This document shows, piece after piece, positions 1-7,944 of a stretch of 14,894 nt of DNA. Both the position numbers and the translations under genes were made by a program. Origin of the DNA: Anaerolineae bacterium (GTDB taxonomy: Bacteria; Chloroflexota; Anaerolineae; Epilineales; JAHCIE01); assembly GCA_026129385.1 (NCBI GenBank), contig JAHCIE010000048.1, positions 1 to 14,894 of the forward strand, in the 5' to 3' direction. How positions within the stretch are numbered: the first letter of the stretch is position 1; every line of letters starts with the position of its first letter. A model generated the notes under the pieces. The model was not told where the DNA came from. It was given only the letters and a program-made list of their open reading frames with translations, and made no database searches.

Positions 1-416
1 CCGAGGTCGCCGCCCTGGCCGAGAGCGTCACCCCCCGTGTGCACCTGTGGGCCGTGCTGGATACCCTGGAGTTCGCTTATCGGGGTGGGCGCGTCAGCGC
101 CGCCCAGGCCTGGGTCGGCGGGCTATTACAGGTCAAGCCTATTCTGGACATCTACGACTCGAAGGTCGTCGTTGGCGAACGGGTGCGCACGCTCCACAAG
201 GCCGTAACGCGCCTGCTGCAGATCGTGGCCGAGGCCGGTCCCCTGGATGAAATCGGCGTCATCCACGCCGCCGCGCCGGAGTTAGGCGCAGAGGTGCAGC
301 GACGCCTTCAGGCCAGCCACCCCGAGCGCAACATTGTCCTGGTCGAGACAGGCCCCGCCGTCGGCGTCCACGCCGGGCTAGGCGCGGTCGGCGTCGCCGT
401 TCTACGGTCTGCTTGA
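1..416 (+). CDS. DegV family (FakB-like) fatty-acid-binding protein, 5' end missing
   Basis: This is the C-terminal part of a DegV protein. The reading frame is open from base 3, so the start lies outside the window and about 138 residues are visible. Family landmarks are LDTLEFAYRGGRVS, the helix-strand run ending in VKPILD, and the terminal VETGPAVGVH segment. DegV/FakB proteins bind a fatty acid and present it to the kinase FakA for phosphorylation and entry into phospholipid synthesis; that role is family knowledge, not visible here. A gap-free hand alignment with the complete DegV gene at 522-1355 gives roughly 65% identity over 137 residues, so the two are tandem paralogs. One difference stands out: the usual H-x-G-P-G near the C-terminus reads H-A-G-L-G here. 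No kinase gene is in the window. Confidence 0.9.
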   Translation, partial: EVAALAESVTPRVHLWAVLDTLEFAYRGGRVSAAQAWVGGLLQVKPILDIYDSKVVVGERVRTLHKAVTRLLQIVAEAGPLDEIGVIHAAAPELGAEVQRRLQASHPERNIVLVETGPAVGVHAGLGAVGVAVLRSA

Positions 417-521
417 GCGCGTCCCGGACACCAGCGCCGCGACCGCCAGGCCCCCATCTCCCCCTACAGCGAGAGCGCCGGATTCGCGCCTCCGCTTCCA
501 CACCCTCGAAAGGGGCGCGCC

Positions 522-1355
522 ATGCCTGTCCGCATCGTCACCGACTCCGCCGCTGATCTGCCCCCCGCCGTCGCCGCCAACCTGGATATTACCGTGGTGC
601 CCGTCATTGTTCAATTCGGCGAGGAGAGCCTCCGCGACCGGGTCGATCTGACCTCGGCCGACTTCTATCGCCGCCTGGCCGCCAGTGATGCTCTGCCCAA
701 GACGGCCGCTCCCCCGCCAGGTTTCTTCACCGCCGAGTACCAGCGCCTGACCCAGGCGGGCGATGACGTTGTCAGCGTCCACGTGGGCGCGGGCTTGAGC
801 GGCATCCTCAACTCGGCGCGGGTGGCGGCGGCGGACTTTGGCGGCCGGGTGCAGCTCGTAGACTCTACCAACCTGTCGCTGGCTGTCGGGTGGGTTGCCA
901 TCGAAGCGGCCCGCGCCGCGCAGCGTGGGGCGAGCCTGGCAGAGGTGGTGGCCGCCGCTGAAAGCTGTGTTCCCAGGGTACGACTCTGGTCCGTGCTAGA
1001 TACGCTGGAATATGCGTACAAGGGTGGGCGTGTGAGCGCGCCGGCCGCGTGGCTCGGCTCACTGCTGCACGTCAAGCCCATTCTTGATTTCCGCGACTCC
1101 GCTGTCAAGGTGACGGATCGCATTCGCAGTATGCGTGGCGCCGTCAACCGCCTGCTCGACATCGTACAAGCCGCCGGGCCAGTGCAGGAAATCGGCGTGC
1201 TGCATGCCACCGCACCCGAATTGGGCGCGGAAGTGCAGCGCCGCGTGCATGCCCTGTATCCGGACCTCGACGTCAGTCTCGTGGAGACCGGCCCCGCGGT
1301 GGGTGTTCACTGCGGCCCGGGGGCGGTGGGCATCGCCGCACTGCTAGCGCCCTAG
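522..1355 (+). CDS. DegV family (FakB-like) fatty-acid-binding protein
   Basis: This complete DegV protein has 277 residues, a normal length for the family (about 280). The N-terminal DSAADLPP (residues 8-15) is the classic DegV opening. It is followed by PKTAAPPPGFF (about 59-69), the HVGAGLSGILNSA loop (about 87-99), DSTNLSLAVG (about 114-123), LDTLEYAYKGGRVS (about 160-173), VKPIL and VETGPAVGVHCGPG, with the conserved histidine near residue 263. In the family these loops line a fatty-acid pocket, and the histidine and serine/threonine residues hold the carboxylate. The protein would be cytosolic and would partner a FakA/DAK2 kinase encoded elsewhere. The ATG at 522 is supported by AAGGGG at 510-515 and is where homologs begin. 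It follows its paralog after 105 bases that contain no recognisable feature. Confidence 0.95.
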   Translation: MPVRIVTDSAADLPPAVAANLDITVVPVIVQFGEESLRDRVDLTSADFYRRLAASDALPKTAAPPPGFFTAEYQRLTQAGDDVVSVHVGAGLSGILNSARVAAADFGGRVQLVDSTNLSLAVGWVAIEAARAAQRGASLAEVVAAAESCVPRVRLWSVLDTLEYAYKGGRVSAPAAWLGSLLHVKPILDFRDSAVKVTDRIRSMRGAVNRLLDIVQAAGPVQEIGVLHATAPELGAEVQRRVHALYPDLDVSLVETGPAVGVHCGPGAVGIAALLAP

Positions 1356-1375
1356 CTCCAATCCCTCGGCATCGC

Positions 1376-1403
1376 ACGGCGCGCCCAGCGCTGAGCGCGC
1401 CGT
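1376..1403. terminator. Hairpin between convergent degV-like and mutL genes
   Basis: A perfect 9-bp inverted repeat (ACGGCGCGC at 1376-1384, GCGCGCCGT at 1395-1403) encloses a 10-base loop that contains a further self-complementary CAGCGCTG. It lies 20 bases after the DegV stop and 35 bases beyond the mutL stop, where a bidirectional terminator is expected. Only TCTT follows on the plus strand, so termination efficiency from the hairpin alone is uncertain. Confidence 0.55.
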
Positions 1404-1438
1404 CTTCCATCTGCGGGCATGGATCGTTCGCGCTGCCC

Positions 1439-3271
1439 CTACGTGCGGCCGAACTCGCGCGCCAGGAACGCCGCACTGAGATGAATCATCGTCGGGCGGC
1501 CGTGGGGACACGTGCGTGGCGAGGATGAGGCCTCCAGCAGGCGAATCAGCGCCTGCATCTCCGCCATCGACAGTGTCTGCCCCGCCTTGATGGCGGCCGT
1601 CTTGCACACCGCCCGTAGCAGCGCGGCCTCGGTATCCACCTCGACGGGATTACGCCGCCCCTCCCCCAGCTGCGCGAAAATCTCGTGCAACGCCTGGCGC
1701 GGGTCAGCCTGCTTCAGCAACGCCGGCACCGCGCGGACGAGCAGCGTGCCCGGCCCGAAGGGTTCCAGGGCAAAGCCCAGCCGCCCCAGGCCGTCGGCGT
1801 GCGCGGCGGCGGTGGCTGCCTCGCCGGGATCGAGTTCCAGCGGCAGCGGTTCCAGCAAGACTTGCGCCGCCACGTCGCGGCGGGCGTGGGCGGCCAGGAA
1901 CTCCTCGTACAGGACGCGCTCGTGGGCGGCGTGCTGGTCGATCAGGTACATGCCATCTGGCCCCTCGGCGATAATGTACGCCTGCGCTACCTGACCCAAC
2001 ACCCGCAGCATTGGCAGCGTGCCCCCCGTGCCCGGCAGGGCGCGCTCCCCAGCGGGCCACGGCGTCGCCGGTGGTGTAGCCATTCCCCACATGGGTGGCT
2101 CGGCGGTCGGCGGCGCGTCATTGGCCGTCGGCCACCAATCGGGGCCGAACATAGGACGCGGCACGAACCCCATCGCATCGTTCGGCGCGGTCCAGCTGGC
2201 ACGGCTTGCCGAATCATCCCACACCGGCGAGCCGCCGAACTGCGGCACAGGCGCAAAGCGAATCACCGCGCGCCGCACGGCCTGCTGGACCGCGCCGAAC
2301 ACCGCGCGGCCATCGCGGAAACGCACCTCCGCCTTCGCCGGATGAACGTTGACATCCACATCCTCGGGCGCGACCCAAATGTGCAGCGCGGTGATAGGGA
2401 ACCGCCCCACCATCAGCAATGTGTGGTAGGCCTCGGTAACGGCCACGGCCAGGGCGCGATCCTGCACCACCCGGCCATTAACCACGAAGGTCATATGGGC
2501 GCGGTTAGCACGGCTCACGGCCGGCGGACTGACGAAGCCCGTGGCTGTCGGCGCGCCTTCGGGTAGGGGATCGGGCTGCCCCTCCCCATCGCCCTCGACC
2601 GCCGTCACCTCGATCATCTGGCGGGCCAGGTCCGCGCCATACACCGTTGCCACGGCATCGATGAGCGTGCCACCCGCGTGCTGAAAAATGGTCCGCCCAT
2701 CACTGACCAGCGAGAGACGGCGGTCGGGGAAAGACAGGGCTAATCGTTGCAACAGGGCATGAACCTGCCCCGCTTCCGCCGTGGCCGACTTGAGGAACTT
2801 AAGACGTGCCGGTGTATTGTAGAACAGGTTCTCGATGGTCATGACGGTGCCGGCTGGCGCTCCCACGCCCGCCCGCTCCACGACCCGCCCCGCCTCGAGC
2901 CGCAGCCGCGTTCCGACCGTCTCGTCGCGCGCCCGTGTTACCAGCGTCACGCGACTGACGGCGGCGACGCTCGGCAGCGCCTCGCCGCGAAAGCCCAGCG
3001 TTTGCACGTGGAACAGATCCTCGGCCGACTGCACCTTGCTCGTAGCGTGCCGCTGGAAGGCCGTCTCGGCCTCGGTCGCAGCGATGCCCGACCCGTTGTC
3101 GGCGACGCGGACGAGGCGCTGGCCGCCCTCGCGGATCTCGACCCGAATATCGGTCGCGCCCGCGTCCAGGGCATTCTCGACCAGTTCCTTCACTACGGAC
3201 ACCGGCCGCTCAATAACCTCACCCGCCGCGATCTTGGCGGCCACGTCGTCAGCCAGCACAACAATCGGCAT
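1439..3271 (-). CDS. mutL: DNA mismatch repair protein MutL (endonuclease type)
   Basis: MutL couples mismatch recognition by MutS to strand incision and excision. The N-terminal GHKL ATPase module is intact: VKELVENALDAGA around residues 28-39 (with the Mg-binding Asn33), DNGSGI around 58-63, the HATSK loop around 75-79 and TLGFRGEAL around 91-99. A transducer domain follows (FVVNGRVVQD, then VDVNVHPAKAEVRF). A Pro-rich linker leads to the C-terminal dimerisation domain, which carries the metal-binding nuclease motif D-Q-H-A-x2-E-x4-E at 445-456. C556 (VCKTAAIKAG) and the CPHGRP motif (588-593) complete that site. This is therefore the nicking type found in bacteria without MutH. The 610-residue length is normal. 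The start has a strong GGAGGA at 3275-3280 (minus strand). mutS is not in the window. Confidence 0.98.
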   Translation of the reverse strand: MPIVVLADDVAAKIAAGEVIERPVSVVKELVENALDAGATDIRVEIREGGQRLVRVADNGSGIAATEAETAFQRHATSKVQSAEDLFHVQTLGFRGEALPSVAAVSRVTLVTRARDETVGTRLRLEAGRVVERAGVGAPAGTVMTIENLFYNTPARLKFLKSATAEAGQVHALLQRLALSFPDRRLSLVSDGRTIFQHAGGTLIDAVATVYGADLARQMIEVTAVEGDGEGQPDPLPEGAPTATGFVSPPAVSRANRAHMTFVVNGRVVQDRALAVAVTEAYHTLLMVGRFPITALHIWVAPEDVDVNVHPAKAEVRFRDGRAVFGAVQQAVRRAVIRFAPVPQFGGSPVWDDSASRASWTAPNDAMGFVPRPMFGPDWWPTANDAPPTAEPPMWGMATPPATPWPAGERALPGTGGTLPMLRVLGQVAQAYIIAEGPDGMYLIDQHAAHERVLYEEFLAAHARRDVAAQVLLEPLPLELDPGEAATAAAHADGLGRLGFALEPFGPGTLLVRAVPALLKQADPRQALHEIFAQLGEGRRNPVEVDTEAALLRAVCKTAAIKAGQTLSMAEMQALIRLLEASSSPRTCPHGRPTMIHLSAAFLAREFGRT

Positions 3272-3299
3272 ACGTCCTCCGCACTACCGTCAGAATAAA

Positions 3300-3310
3300 A
3301 TTGTAGCACA
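3300..3310 (-). promoter_or_regulatory. Extended -10 promoter of mutL
   Basis: On the minus strand this reads TGTGCTACAAT: the -10 hexamer TACAAT preceded by an extended TG. Transcription would begin near 3293, giving a leader of about 22 bases with the GGAGGA ribosome site at 3275-3280. No convincing -35 box lies 16-18 bases upstream, which fits an extended -10 promoter. The same 11-base core, with one substitution, precedes the gene at 14041. Confidence 0.6.
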
Positions 3311-3345
3311 AACGAGCCAGGGACCGCTAGCCTGCCCCGTGGCAC

Positions 3346-3374
3346 TTGCGCCAAATCGCTAATGCGTGCAAAAT
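3346..3374 (+). promoter_or_regulatory. Weak candidate promoter for the NYN-LOTUS gene
   Basis: TTGCGC (3346-3351), a 17-base spacer and CAAAAT (3369-3374) form a sigma-70-like arrangement in the divergent gap. The boxes match the consensus at only 3 and 4 of 6 positions. It would give a leader of roughly 100 bases. This is the best candidate I found in 3272-3478, but the match is poor. Confidence 0.25.
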
Positions 3375-3478
3375 TAGGGCAAGCATTGACCGAGAGCAAT
3401 TCGCTTTTCCGCCATTTGGGTCGCCAGGGCCGCAGGATTGTATTGGCCCGGCAGCCTGCCAGTTCGGATGGGGCGTTT

Positions 3479-5410
3479 ATGGACCCGCAGAACCATATCG
3501 CAGTCTTTGTCGATTTCGAGAACATCGCCGCCGCCGCCGAAGAAGATCACCGCGAGATCGAGCTTACCAAGCTCTTCGACTATCTCAAGGCGCGTGGCCG
3601 CGTGACCATCAAGCGCGCCTACGGTGACTGGCGTCGCTTCAGTCGCCACCGCAGTGACCTGCTGGAGAACGCTGTCAACCTCGTGCAGCTCTACAGCTAC
3701 GGCATGGCTCACAAGAACGGGGCCGACATTCGCCTGTGCATCGAGGCGGTGGAAACGATCTTCACCCACCCCGGTATCCAGACCTACGCCATCGTATCCG
3801 GCGACTCCGACTACTCCTCACTAATCAACAAGCTACGCGAGTACGGCAAGTACACCATCGGCATCGGTCTACGCCGCTCTACCAGCGAGATTCTCATCAA
3901 GAGTGTCGACGAATTTGTCTTCTACGAAGCCATCGCGGGCGCTCTCGACCTCGCCCAGGAGTTCGATGTCAGCGAGGCTCATGCCTTGCTACTCCGCGCT
4001 CTCCGCGCCTTCGAGCAGCAGGGCGAGCTACCGGTCTTCGCCGGTAAGCTCAAGCAGCGCATGGTCGCCCTCGACCCCGCCTTCAACGAAGCCTACTACG
4101 GCTACGACCAGTTCAAGTCGTTCCTGGAAGACTCGGCAGACCTGGTGCGCCTGGAGACCCGCGACGGCCAGGTCTACGTCTCCCCCCTCGATACCCGCGA
4201 GATGGCGGCCGCAGCCGCACGTGGTGATGTTCGTCCCCTGGCCGAAACCTACAAACGCTATCTACGGCGTGTTGGCGTGCCGGTGGTCGAAAGTAGCGTG
4301 CGACGTGATATTCTGGTAGACCTGTACGAGCTATTCCGCCTGAGTATGCAGCCGCTCAGCCTCGACCAGGCCGCTGTCGCGCTGCGCGAGCGCTACGACG
4401 GCGACAACATGCTTCGCCCGCAGAGTCAGGTACGCGATGTCGTACGGCTGGTGTATCGTGGTGGCTGCCTCGAATTCGACCACCCACCCTCACTCGCGGC
4501 GAATGCGGAGCTGTTGCCCGGCATCGATGCCGAGACGTTCGTCCGACAATGCGAAGGGGCGTACGTGCGAAAGCTCGTCGAGGGCGGCTTGCAGGTGGAT
4601 GCCACCGAGATGTCCAACGCCCTCTTCGGCGATCAGGAGCACACCGAGTACATCGAGAGCCTGCTGGGCGATCTGGTAAGCGCGGGCGCCATCGAACAGC
4701 ACAATGGCTCCTACTCCGCCGCACCCCACGAGACCGTCAGCCCGCTGGCGGGCCACCCGGCCCTGGTTCCTATCCTGGTCGATCTCGAGGGTATAGAGCC
4801 GCCGCCCGAATCCGTCATCACCGCCATCGAAGCGCGCCGCCTCTTCGACGACGGGACGCGCCTCCGCGTGCGCGACTTCGCGGCCAGCGCCACCAAATAC
4901 CTGCTCGCCACGAAGACTCAGCAGATGGCTGTCGAGGCCGGCGAGTCAGGCGCGACCCTTGAAGACCTCAAGTGGTACCTGGCAGGCTACTGCTCCGTCC
5001 AGGCAGGTCACCGCTTTGTGGAGCGCGAGTACGAGGGCGCTATCCCGTACTATCTCGCCTTCTTCTATCTGGCCTACTCCGATGACACGGTCCAGGAGCG
5101 GGTGCGCGGCCTCATGCGCCCCATGCTGTCCTACTTCTTCGCCATCGCTGCGCGCCGCTTCGAGCCAACCTTCCAGGCCCAGGCCAATGCCTCACCGGCG
5201 CAGCTAGCCATTCAGTTGCACAACCATCCCAACCCGGCTGTCGGCCGCGCCTTCGAGGACTTGCTGACGCGCCTCGGTCAGGTAACACCGGTGCCCGTTC
5301 GCATGCTCATCAAGCAAGCTCCCATCGTGACGGCGGACTGGCTTCAGCGCGAGCGAACCCTGGCCTTTCTGGACTTCGCTCGCTCGCCCCCCAAGAGGCG
5401 GAGCCGATGA
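3479..5410 (+). CDS. NYN-domain (PIN-like) putative RNase with LOTUS/OST-HTH and large C-terminal region
   Basis: This 643-residue protein starts with a NYN nuclease-like domain (about 5-155). VFVDFEN supplies acidic residues D12 and E14, NGADI supplies D83, and VSGDSDYSSL supplies D109 and D111; this is the expected acidic cluster of PIN-like metal-dependent RNases. A LOTUS/OST-HTH RNA-binding module follows (about 165-235; LLRALRAF, then YDQFKSFLED and VYVSP). The remaining roughly 400 residues look helical, with at least one winged-helix-like stretch (ATEMSNALF through GAIEQHNGSY), but I recognise no named family. The frame is open from an ATG at 3362, but the ATG at 3479 has GGATGGGG at 3466-3473 and sits immediately before the NYN fold, so it is preferred. 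The gene diverges from mutL. The natural RNA target cannot be told. The NYN call is firm; the C-terminal role is unknown. Confidence 0.88.
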   Translation: MDPQNHIAVFVDFENIAAAAEEDHREIELTKLFDYLKARGRVTIKRAYGDWRRFSRHRSDLLENAVNLVQLYSYGMAHKNGADIRLCIEAVETIFTHPGIQTYAIVSGDSDYSSLINKLREYGKYTIGIGLRRSTSEILIKSVDEFVFYEAIAGALDLAQEFDVSEAHALLLRALRAFEQQGELPVFAGKLKQRMVALDPAFNEAYYGYDQFKSFLEDSADLVRLETRDGQVYVSPLDTREMAAAAARGDVRPLAETYKRYLRRVGVPVVESSVRRDILVDLYELFRLSMQPLSLDQAAVALRERYDGDNMLRPQSQVRDVVRLVYRGGCLEFDHPPSLAANAELLPGIDAETFVRQCEGAYVRKLVEGGLQVDATEMSNALFGDQEHTEYIESLLGDLVSAGAIEQHNGSYSAAPHETVSPLAGHPALVPILVDLEGIEPPPESVITAIEARRLFDDGTRLRVRDFAASATKYLLATKTQQMAVEAGESGATLEDLKWYLAGYCSVQAGHRFVEREYEGAIPYYLAFFYLAYSDDTVQERVRGLMRPMLSYFFAIAARRFEPTFQAQANASPAQLAIQLHNHPNPAVGRAFEDLLTRLGQVTPVPVRMLIKQAPIVTADWLQRERTLAFLDFARSPPKRRSR

Positions 5411-5417
5411 ACGGCCT

Positions 5418-5879
5418 GTGATCGCGAAGGAAGCGAAGGACCAACCCTCGCCCCCACGCAACCCTGTCGTGAGCGCTATGCCCGATCAAGATCGCAACGC
5501 CCTGCAAGACCTATTGGCGACCATCAAGCCGCTGGCAAGCAACGGCCTGATGCGCCCCGCCCATGCCCAGGGCGGCGCTGCGGCCGTTGCCAATCAGCTT
5601 GTCGCACGCTGGTCCACCAAGCAGCGACTCATCGAGCGGCTGCTCGGCGAGGAGGACCCACGCACCGCCCTTGCCCTCTTCGAATCGCGCACCCAGGACT
5701 TCGTCGCCAGACACCCGGACACGCCGGGCTGGCGCGACAAGACCGGCCAGGACTGGGATGCTGCCCTGGTCATCCAGGCCTGCGACGAGATTCGTGCCCA
5801 CCTCGACAGTTGGGATGCGGAAGACGACTTTGACGATGACGACGGAGGGTTTGACAACGACCTCGACAGCGGCGGTTGA
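5418..5879 (+). CDS. Hypothetical protein with acidic C-terminal tail
   Basis: I do not recognise this family. The open frame from GTG 5418 gives 153 residues. GTG 5469 and ATG 5478 (133 residues, starting MPDQDRNALQ) are alternative starts, and none has a good ribosome site. ATG 5478 is attractive because the first 20 residues look like unstructured linker, whereas the 7-base gap after the upstream stop favours 5418. The body looks alpha-helical and soluble, with no membrane segment or signal peptide. The last 20 or so residues are extremely acidic (DDFDDDDGG followed by more Asp). The coding sequence of that tail overlaps the start of the next gene, so the two are probably translationally coupled. 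The position directly behind the NYN-LOTUS gene suggests co-expression, possibly as a partner; this is inference from order only. Confidence 0.7.
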   Translation: MIAKEAKDQPSPPRNPVVSAMPDQDRNALQDLLATIKPLASNGLMRPAHAQGGAAAVANQLVARWSTKQRLIERLLGEEDPRTALALFESRTQDFVARHPDTPGWRDKTGQDWDAALVIQACDEIRAHLDSWDAEDDFDDDDGGFDNDLDSGG

Positions 5880-6339
5880 GGTGCGCCGGGTGCATATTCG
5901 CGACCTGGCGGATGTGATTCGGCTGGAGCGGCGCGCCTTTGGCCGCGAGGCCTGGGGCTGGGCGGGTTTCCTCATCGGCTTTGCCTTCGGTGGCGTCTTC
6001 CTCCAGGCGGCGCGGGGCGATAAGATGCTTGGCTTCGTTCTGGCCCAGGGCCGCCGGGCCACGGGCGAGACGTGGATTCTGAACATCGCCGTTGACCCCG
6101 ATCAGCGCAATCAAGGGATCGGCCGTACCCTCATGCTGGCCGTCGAGGCCGAAGCAGCGACGCCGCGCCTGCGGCTGACCGTCCGTATCGACAACGCTGC
6201 GGCCCGCCACCTCTATCGCAGCCTGGGCTACGAGGAGCTTCGCTTGCGGCGGGGCTACTACGGCCAGGGGCGAGACGGCATGGAGATGGAGAAGCGCATC
6301 ACGCCCTACGACTCGCAGCAGGAGCTTCCGTATGAGTGA
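5836..6339 (+). CDS. GNAT family N-acetyltransferase, RimI-like
   Basis: This protein would transfer an acetyl group from acetyl-CoA to an amine. The GNAT core is clear: VRRVHIRDLADVIRLER at the N-terminus, GFVLAQ (strand 3), LNIAVDP (strand 4), the acetyl-CoA pyrophosphate loop R91-x-x-G94-x-G96, then the NAAARHLYRSLGYEE signature around residues 120-134. The following GYYGQGRDGMEMEK resembles RimI, which acetylates N-terminal alanine of a ribosomal protein, but the substrate cannot be fixed from sequence. Start choice is open. ATG 5836 (167 residues) has GGAAGA at 5819-5824 and overlaps the previous gene by 44 bases. GTG 5881 (152 residues) sits just before the fold but lacks a clear ribosome site. 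The stop overlaps the next gene's ATG (ATGAGTGA), indicating coupling. Confidence 0.88.
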   Translation: MTTEGLTTTSTAAVEVRRVHIRDLADVIRLERRAFGREAWGWAGFLIGFAFGGVFLQAARGDKMLGFVLAQGRRATGETWILNIAVDPDQRNQGIGRTLMLAVEAEAATPRLRLTVRIDNAAARHLYRSLGYEELRLRRGYYGQGRDGMEMEKRITPYDSQQELPYE

Positions 6340-7912
6340 GACCCTTGTCCTGACCAACGCCCGAATCTACACCCTGGAACGGGCTACGCCCACCGCCGAG
6401 GCCGTCGCCGTGCAGGGCGAGCGCATCGTGGCCGTCGGACGTGCGGCGGACATGCCCCCAGGTCGACGCATCGACCTGGGGGGCCGCACCCTCCTCCCCG
6501 CCTTCACCGACTCCCATCTGCACATCATGCATTGGGCGTTGGGCCTGGACCAGATTCCCCTCGACGGCGTCCCCTCACTTGGCGAGACGCTGCGGCGGGT
6601 CGCCGAGCGGGCCGCGACCACCCCAACTGGTGAGTGGCTGCAAGGCTGGGGTTGGAACGCCAGCGCCTGGCCCACGGGCAGGCCCACGCGGGAGGACCTC
6701 GACCGCGTCGCCCCCAATCACCCCGTAGTCCTTACCCATAAGTCGGGGCACATGATCTGGGCCAACTCCTTGGCGCTGCAAGTGGCTGGCGTCACCGCTG
6801 CCACGCCCAACCCGCCCGGCGGTGATATCCACCACGACGCGCATGGCGCACCCAACGGTATCCTGACCGAGAACGCCACCGACCTGGTGCATGACGCGGT
6901 TCCCGTTCCCGACGCGACCCAACGTCGCGCTGCCCTGGGCCGCGCCTGGCCCCACTTCCACCGCCTCGGCCTGGTTGGCGGCCACGAGATGGGCTACGCC
7001 GACCCCCTCGCCCTCTGGGACGACTTCAGCGCCCTCCAGGCTGAGGGCCGCCTCCCCTGGCGTATCAGCCACTACATCCACAAACACCAGCTCGAGGACA
7101 TGATTCGGCGCGGCATGCGCTCCTGGGACGGGGATCACAATCTGCGCGTCGGTGGCCTCAAGATCTTTATGGACGGCGCCCTCGGTTCGCAAACCGCCGA
7201 CATGCTCGCCGACTATGAGGGTCAGCCTGGCAATCGCGGCATCGTCACGACCGAGGTCGAGGAGCTGCATGAGTTGGCCTTCCGCGCCGCCGGGCACGGC
7301 ATCGCATGCGCCATCCACGCCATCGGCGACGCGGCCAACCACAAGGTACTGGAAGTCTTTGCTGCGTGGCGCGCCGGTCCGGGTAAGGATTCGCCCCTGC
7401 GCCACCGCATCGAGCACGTCCAGGTCATCGCGCCCACCGACCTGCCCCGCCTGGCCCAGCTAGGGATTGTCGCCTCCGTCCAGCCTATCCACGCCACGTC
7501 AGACATGGCTATGGTCGATAGGTACTGGGGCAAGCGCGGCGAGACGGCCTACGCCTTCTGCTCACTGCTGAGCTGTGGCACACGGCTGGCCTTCGGCTCC
7601 GACGCTCCCGTCGAGACGCCCGACGTGATGGTCGGTATCCACGCCGCCGTGACGCGCCAGCGCGCCGACGGCCAACCGCCCGACGGCTGGTACCCCGAGC
7701 AACGCCTCTCTGTCTACGAGGCTGTCCACGGCTACACCCTCGGCGCCGCGTATGTTACAGGCGAGCAGGGCATCAAGGGGTCCATCGCCCCTGGCAAGCT
7801 CGCCGATCTGGCCGTGCTAGACAAGGACATCTTCGCCAGCGATCCCGCCGATATCCTTGCCACCCAGGTCGACGCCACGATGCTCGGCGGCGAGTGGGTG
7901 TACGGGGGTTGA
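6332..7912 (+). CDS. YtcJ-like metal-dependent amidohydrolase
   Basis: This 526-residue protein belongs to the amidohydrolase_3 (YtcJ-like) group of the metal-dependent hydrolase superfamily, which removes acyl or similar groups from amines. The pattern is complete: an N-terminal beta part ending in LLPAF, the HxH pair H62/H64 (TDSHLHI), GLKIFMDGALGS with K277, HAIGDAA with H329, RIEHV with H362, FGSDAPV with the catalytic D424, and a C-terminal strand set (GSIAPGKLADLAVLD). It has no signal peptide, so it acts in the cytosol. ATG 6332 has AGGAG at 6320-6324 with a 7-base spacing and overlaps the GNAT stop by 8 bases. The family covers many substrates. Given the aldolase and M55 peptidase downstream, an N-acyl-amino-acid or peptide-derived amide is plausible but unproven. 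Confidence 0.92.
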   Translation: MSETLVLTNARIYTLERATPTAEAVAVQGERIVAVGRAADMPPGRRIDLGGRTLLPAFTDSHLHIMHWALGLDQIPLDGVPSLGETLRRVAERAATTPTGEWLQGWGWNASAWPTGRPTREDLDRVAPNHPVVLTHKSGHMIWANSLALQVAGVTAATPNPPGGDIHHDAHGAPNGILTENATDLVHDAVPVPDATQRRAALGRAWPHFHRLGLVGGHEMGYADPLALWDDFSALQAEGRLPWRISHYIHKHQLEDMIRRGMRSWDGDHNLRVGGLKIFMDGALGSQTADMLADYEGQPGNRGIVTTEVEELHELAFRAAGHGIACAIHAIGDAANHKVLEVFAAWRAGPGKDSPLRHRIEHVQVIAPTDLPRLAQLGIVASVQPIHATSDMAMVDRYWGKRGETAYAFCSLLSCGTRLAFGSDAPVETPDVMVGIHAAVTRQRADGQPPDGWYPEQRLSVYEAVHGYTLGAAYVTGEQGIKGSIAPGKLADLAVLDKDIFASDPADILATQVDATMLGGEWVYGG

Positions 7913-7944
7913 CAGTTGGAACTTTGAACCCACAGGAGACCGAT

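Noticed and set aside
1685..2566. A 293-codon plus-strand frame within mutL
   Set aside because: It is opposite a complete MutL with all motifs, and the predicted protein is Arg/His-rich with no domain.
3362..3478. A 39-residue N-terminal extension of the NYN protein from ATG 3362
   Set aside because: The extension has no domain signal and lies in the divergent promoter gap. The ATG at 3479 has a good ribosome site directly before the NYN fold.
5956..6015. A hydrophobic stretch in the GNAT protein (GWAGFLIGFAFGGVF) as a membrane segment
   Set aside because: It sits within the GNAT fold between helix 2 and strand 2, where hydrophobic residues are usual, and it is short and Gly-rich.
6575..7417. 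A 280-codon open frame on the minus strand inside the amidohydrolase gene
   Set aside because: It is fully antisense to a gene with complete family motifs. Its product has no recognisable domain and its composition is typical of high-GC shadow frames.
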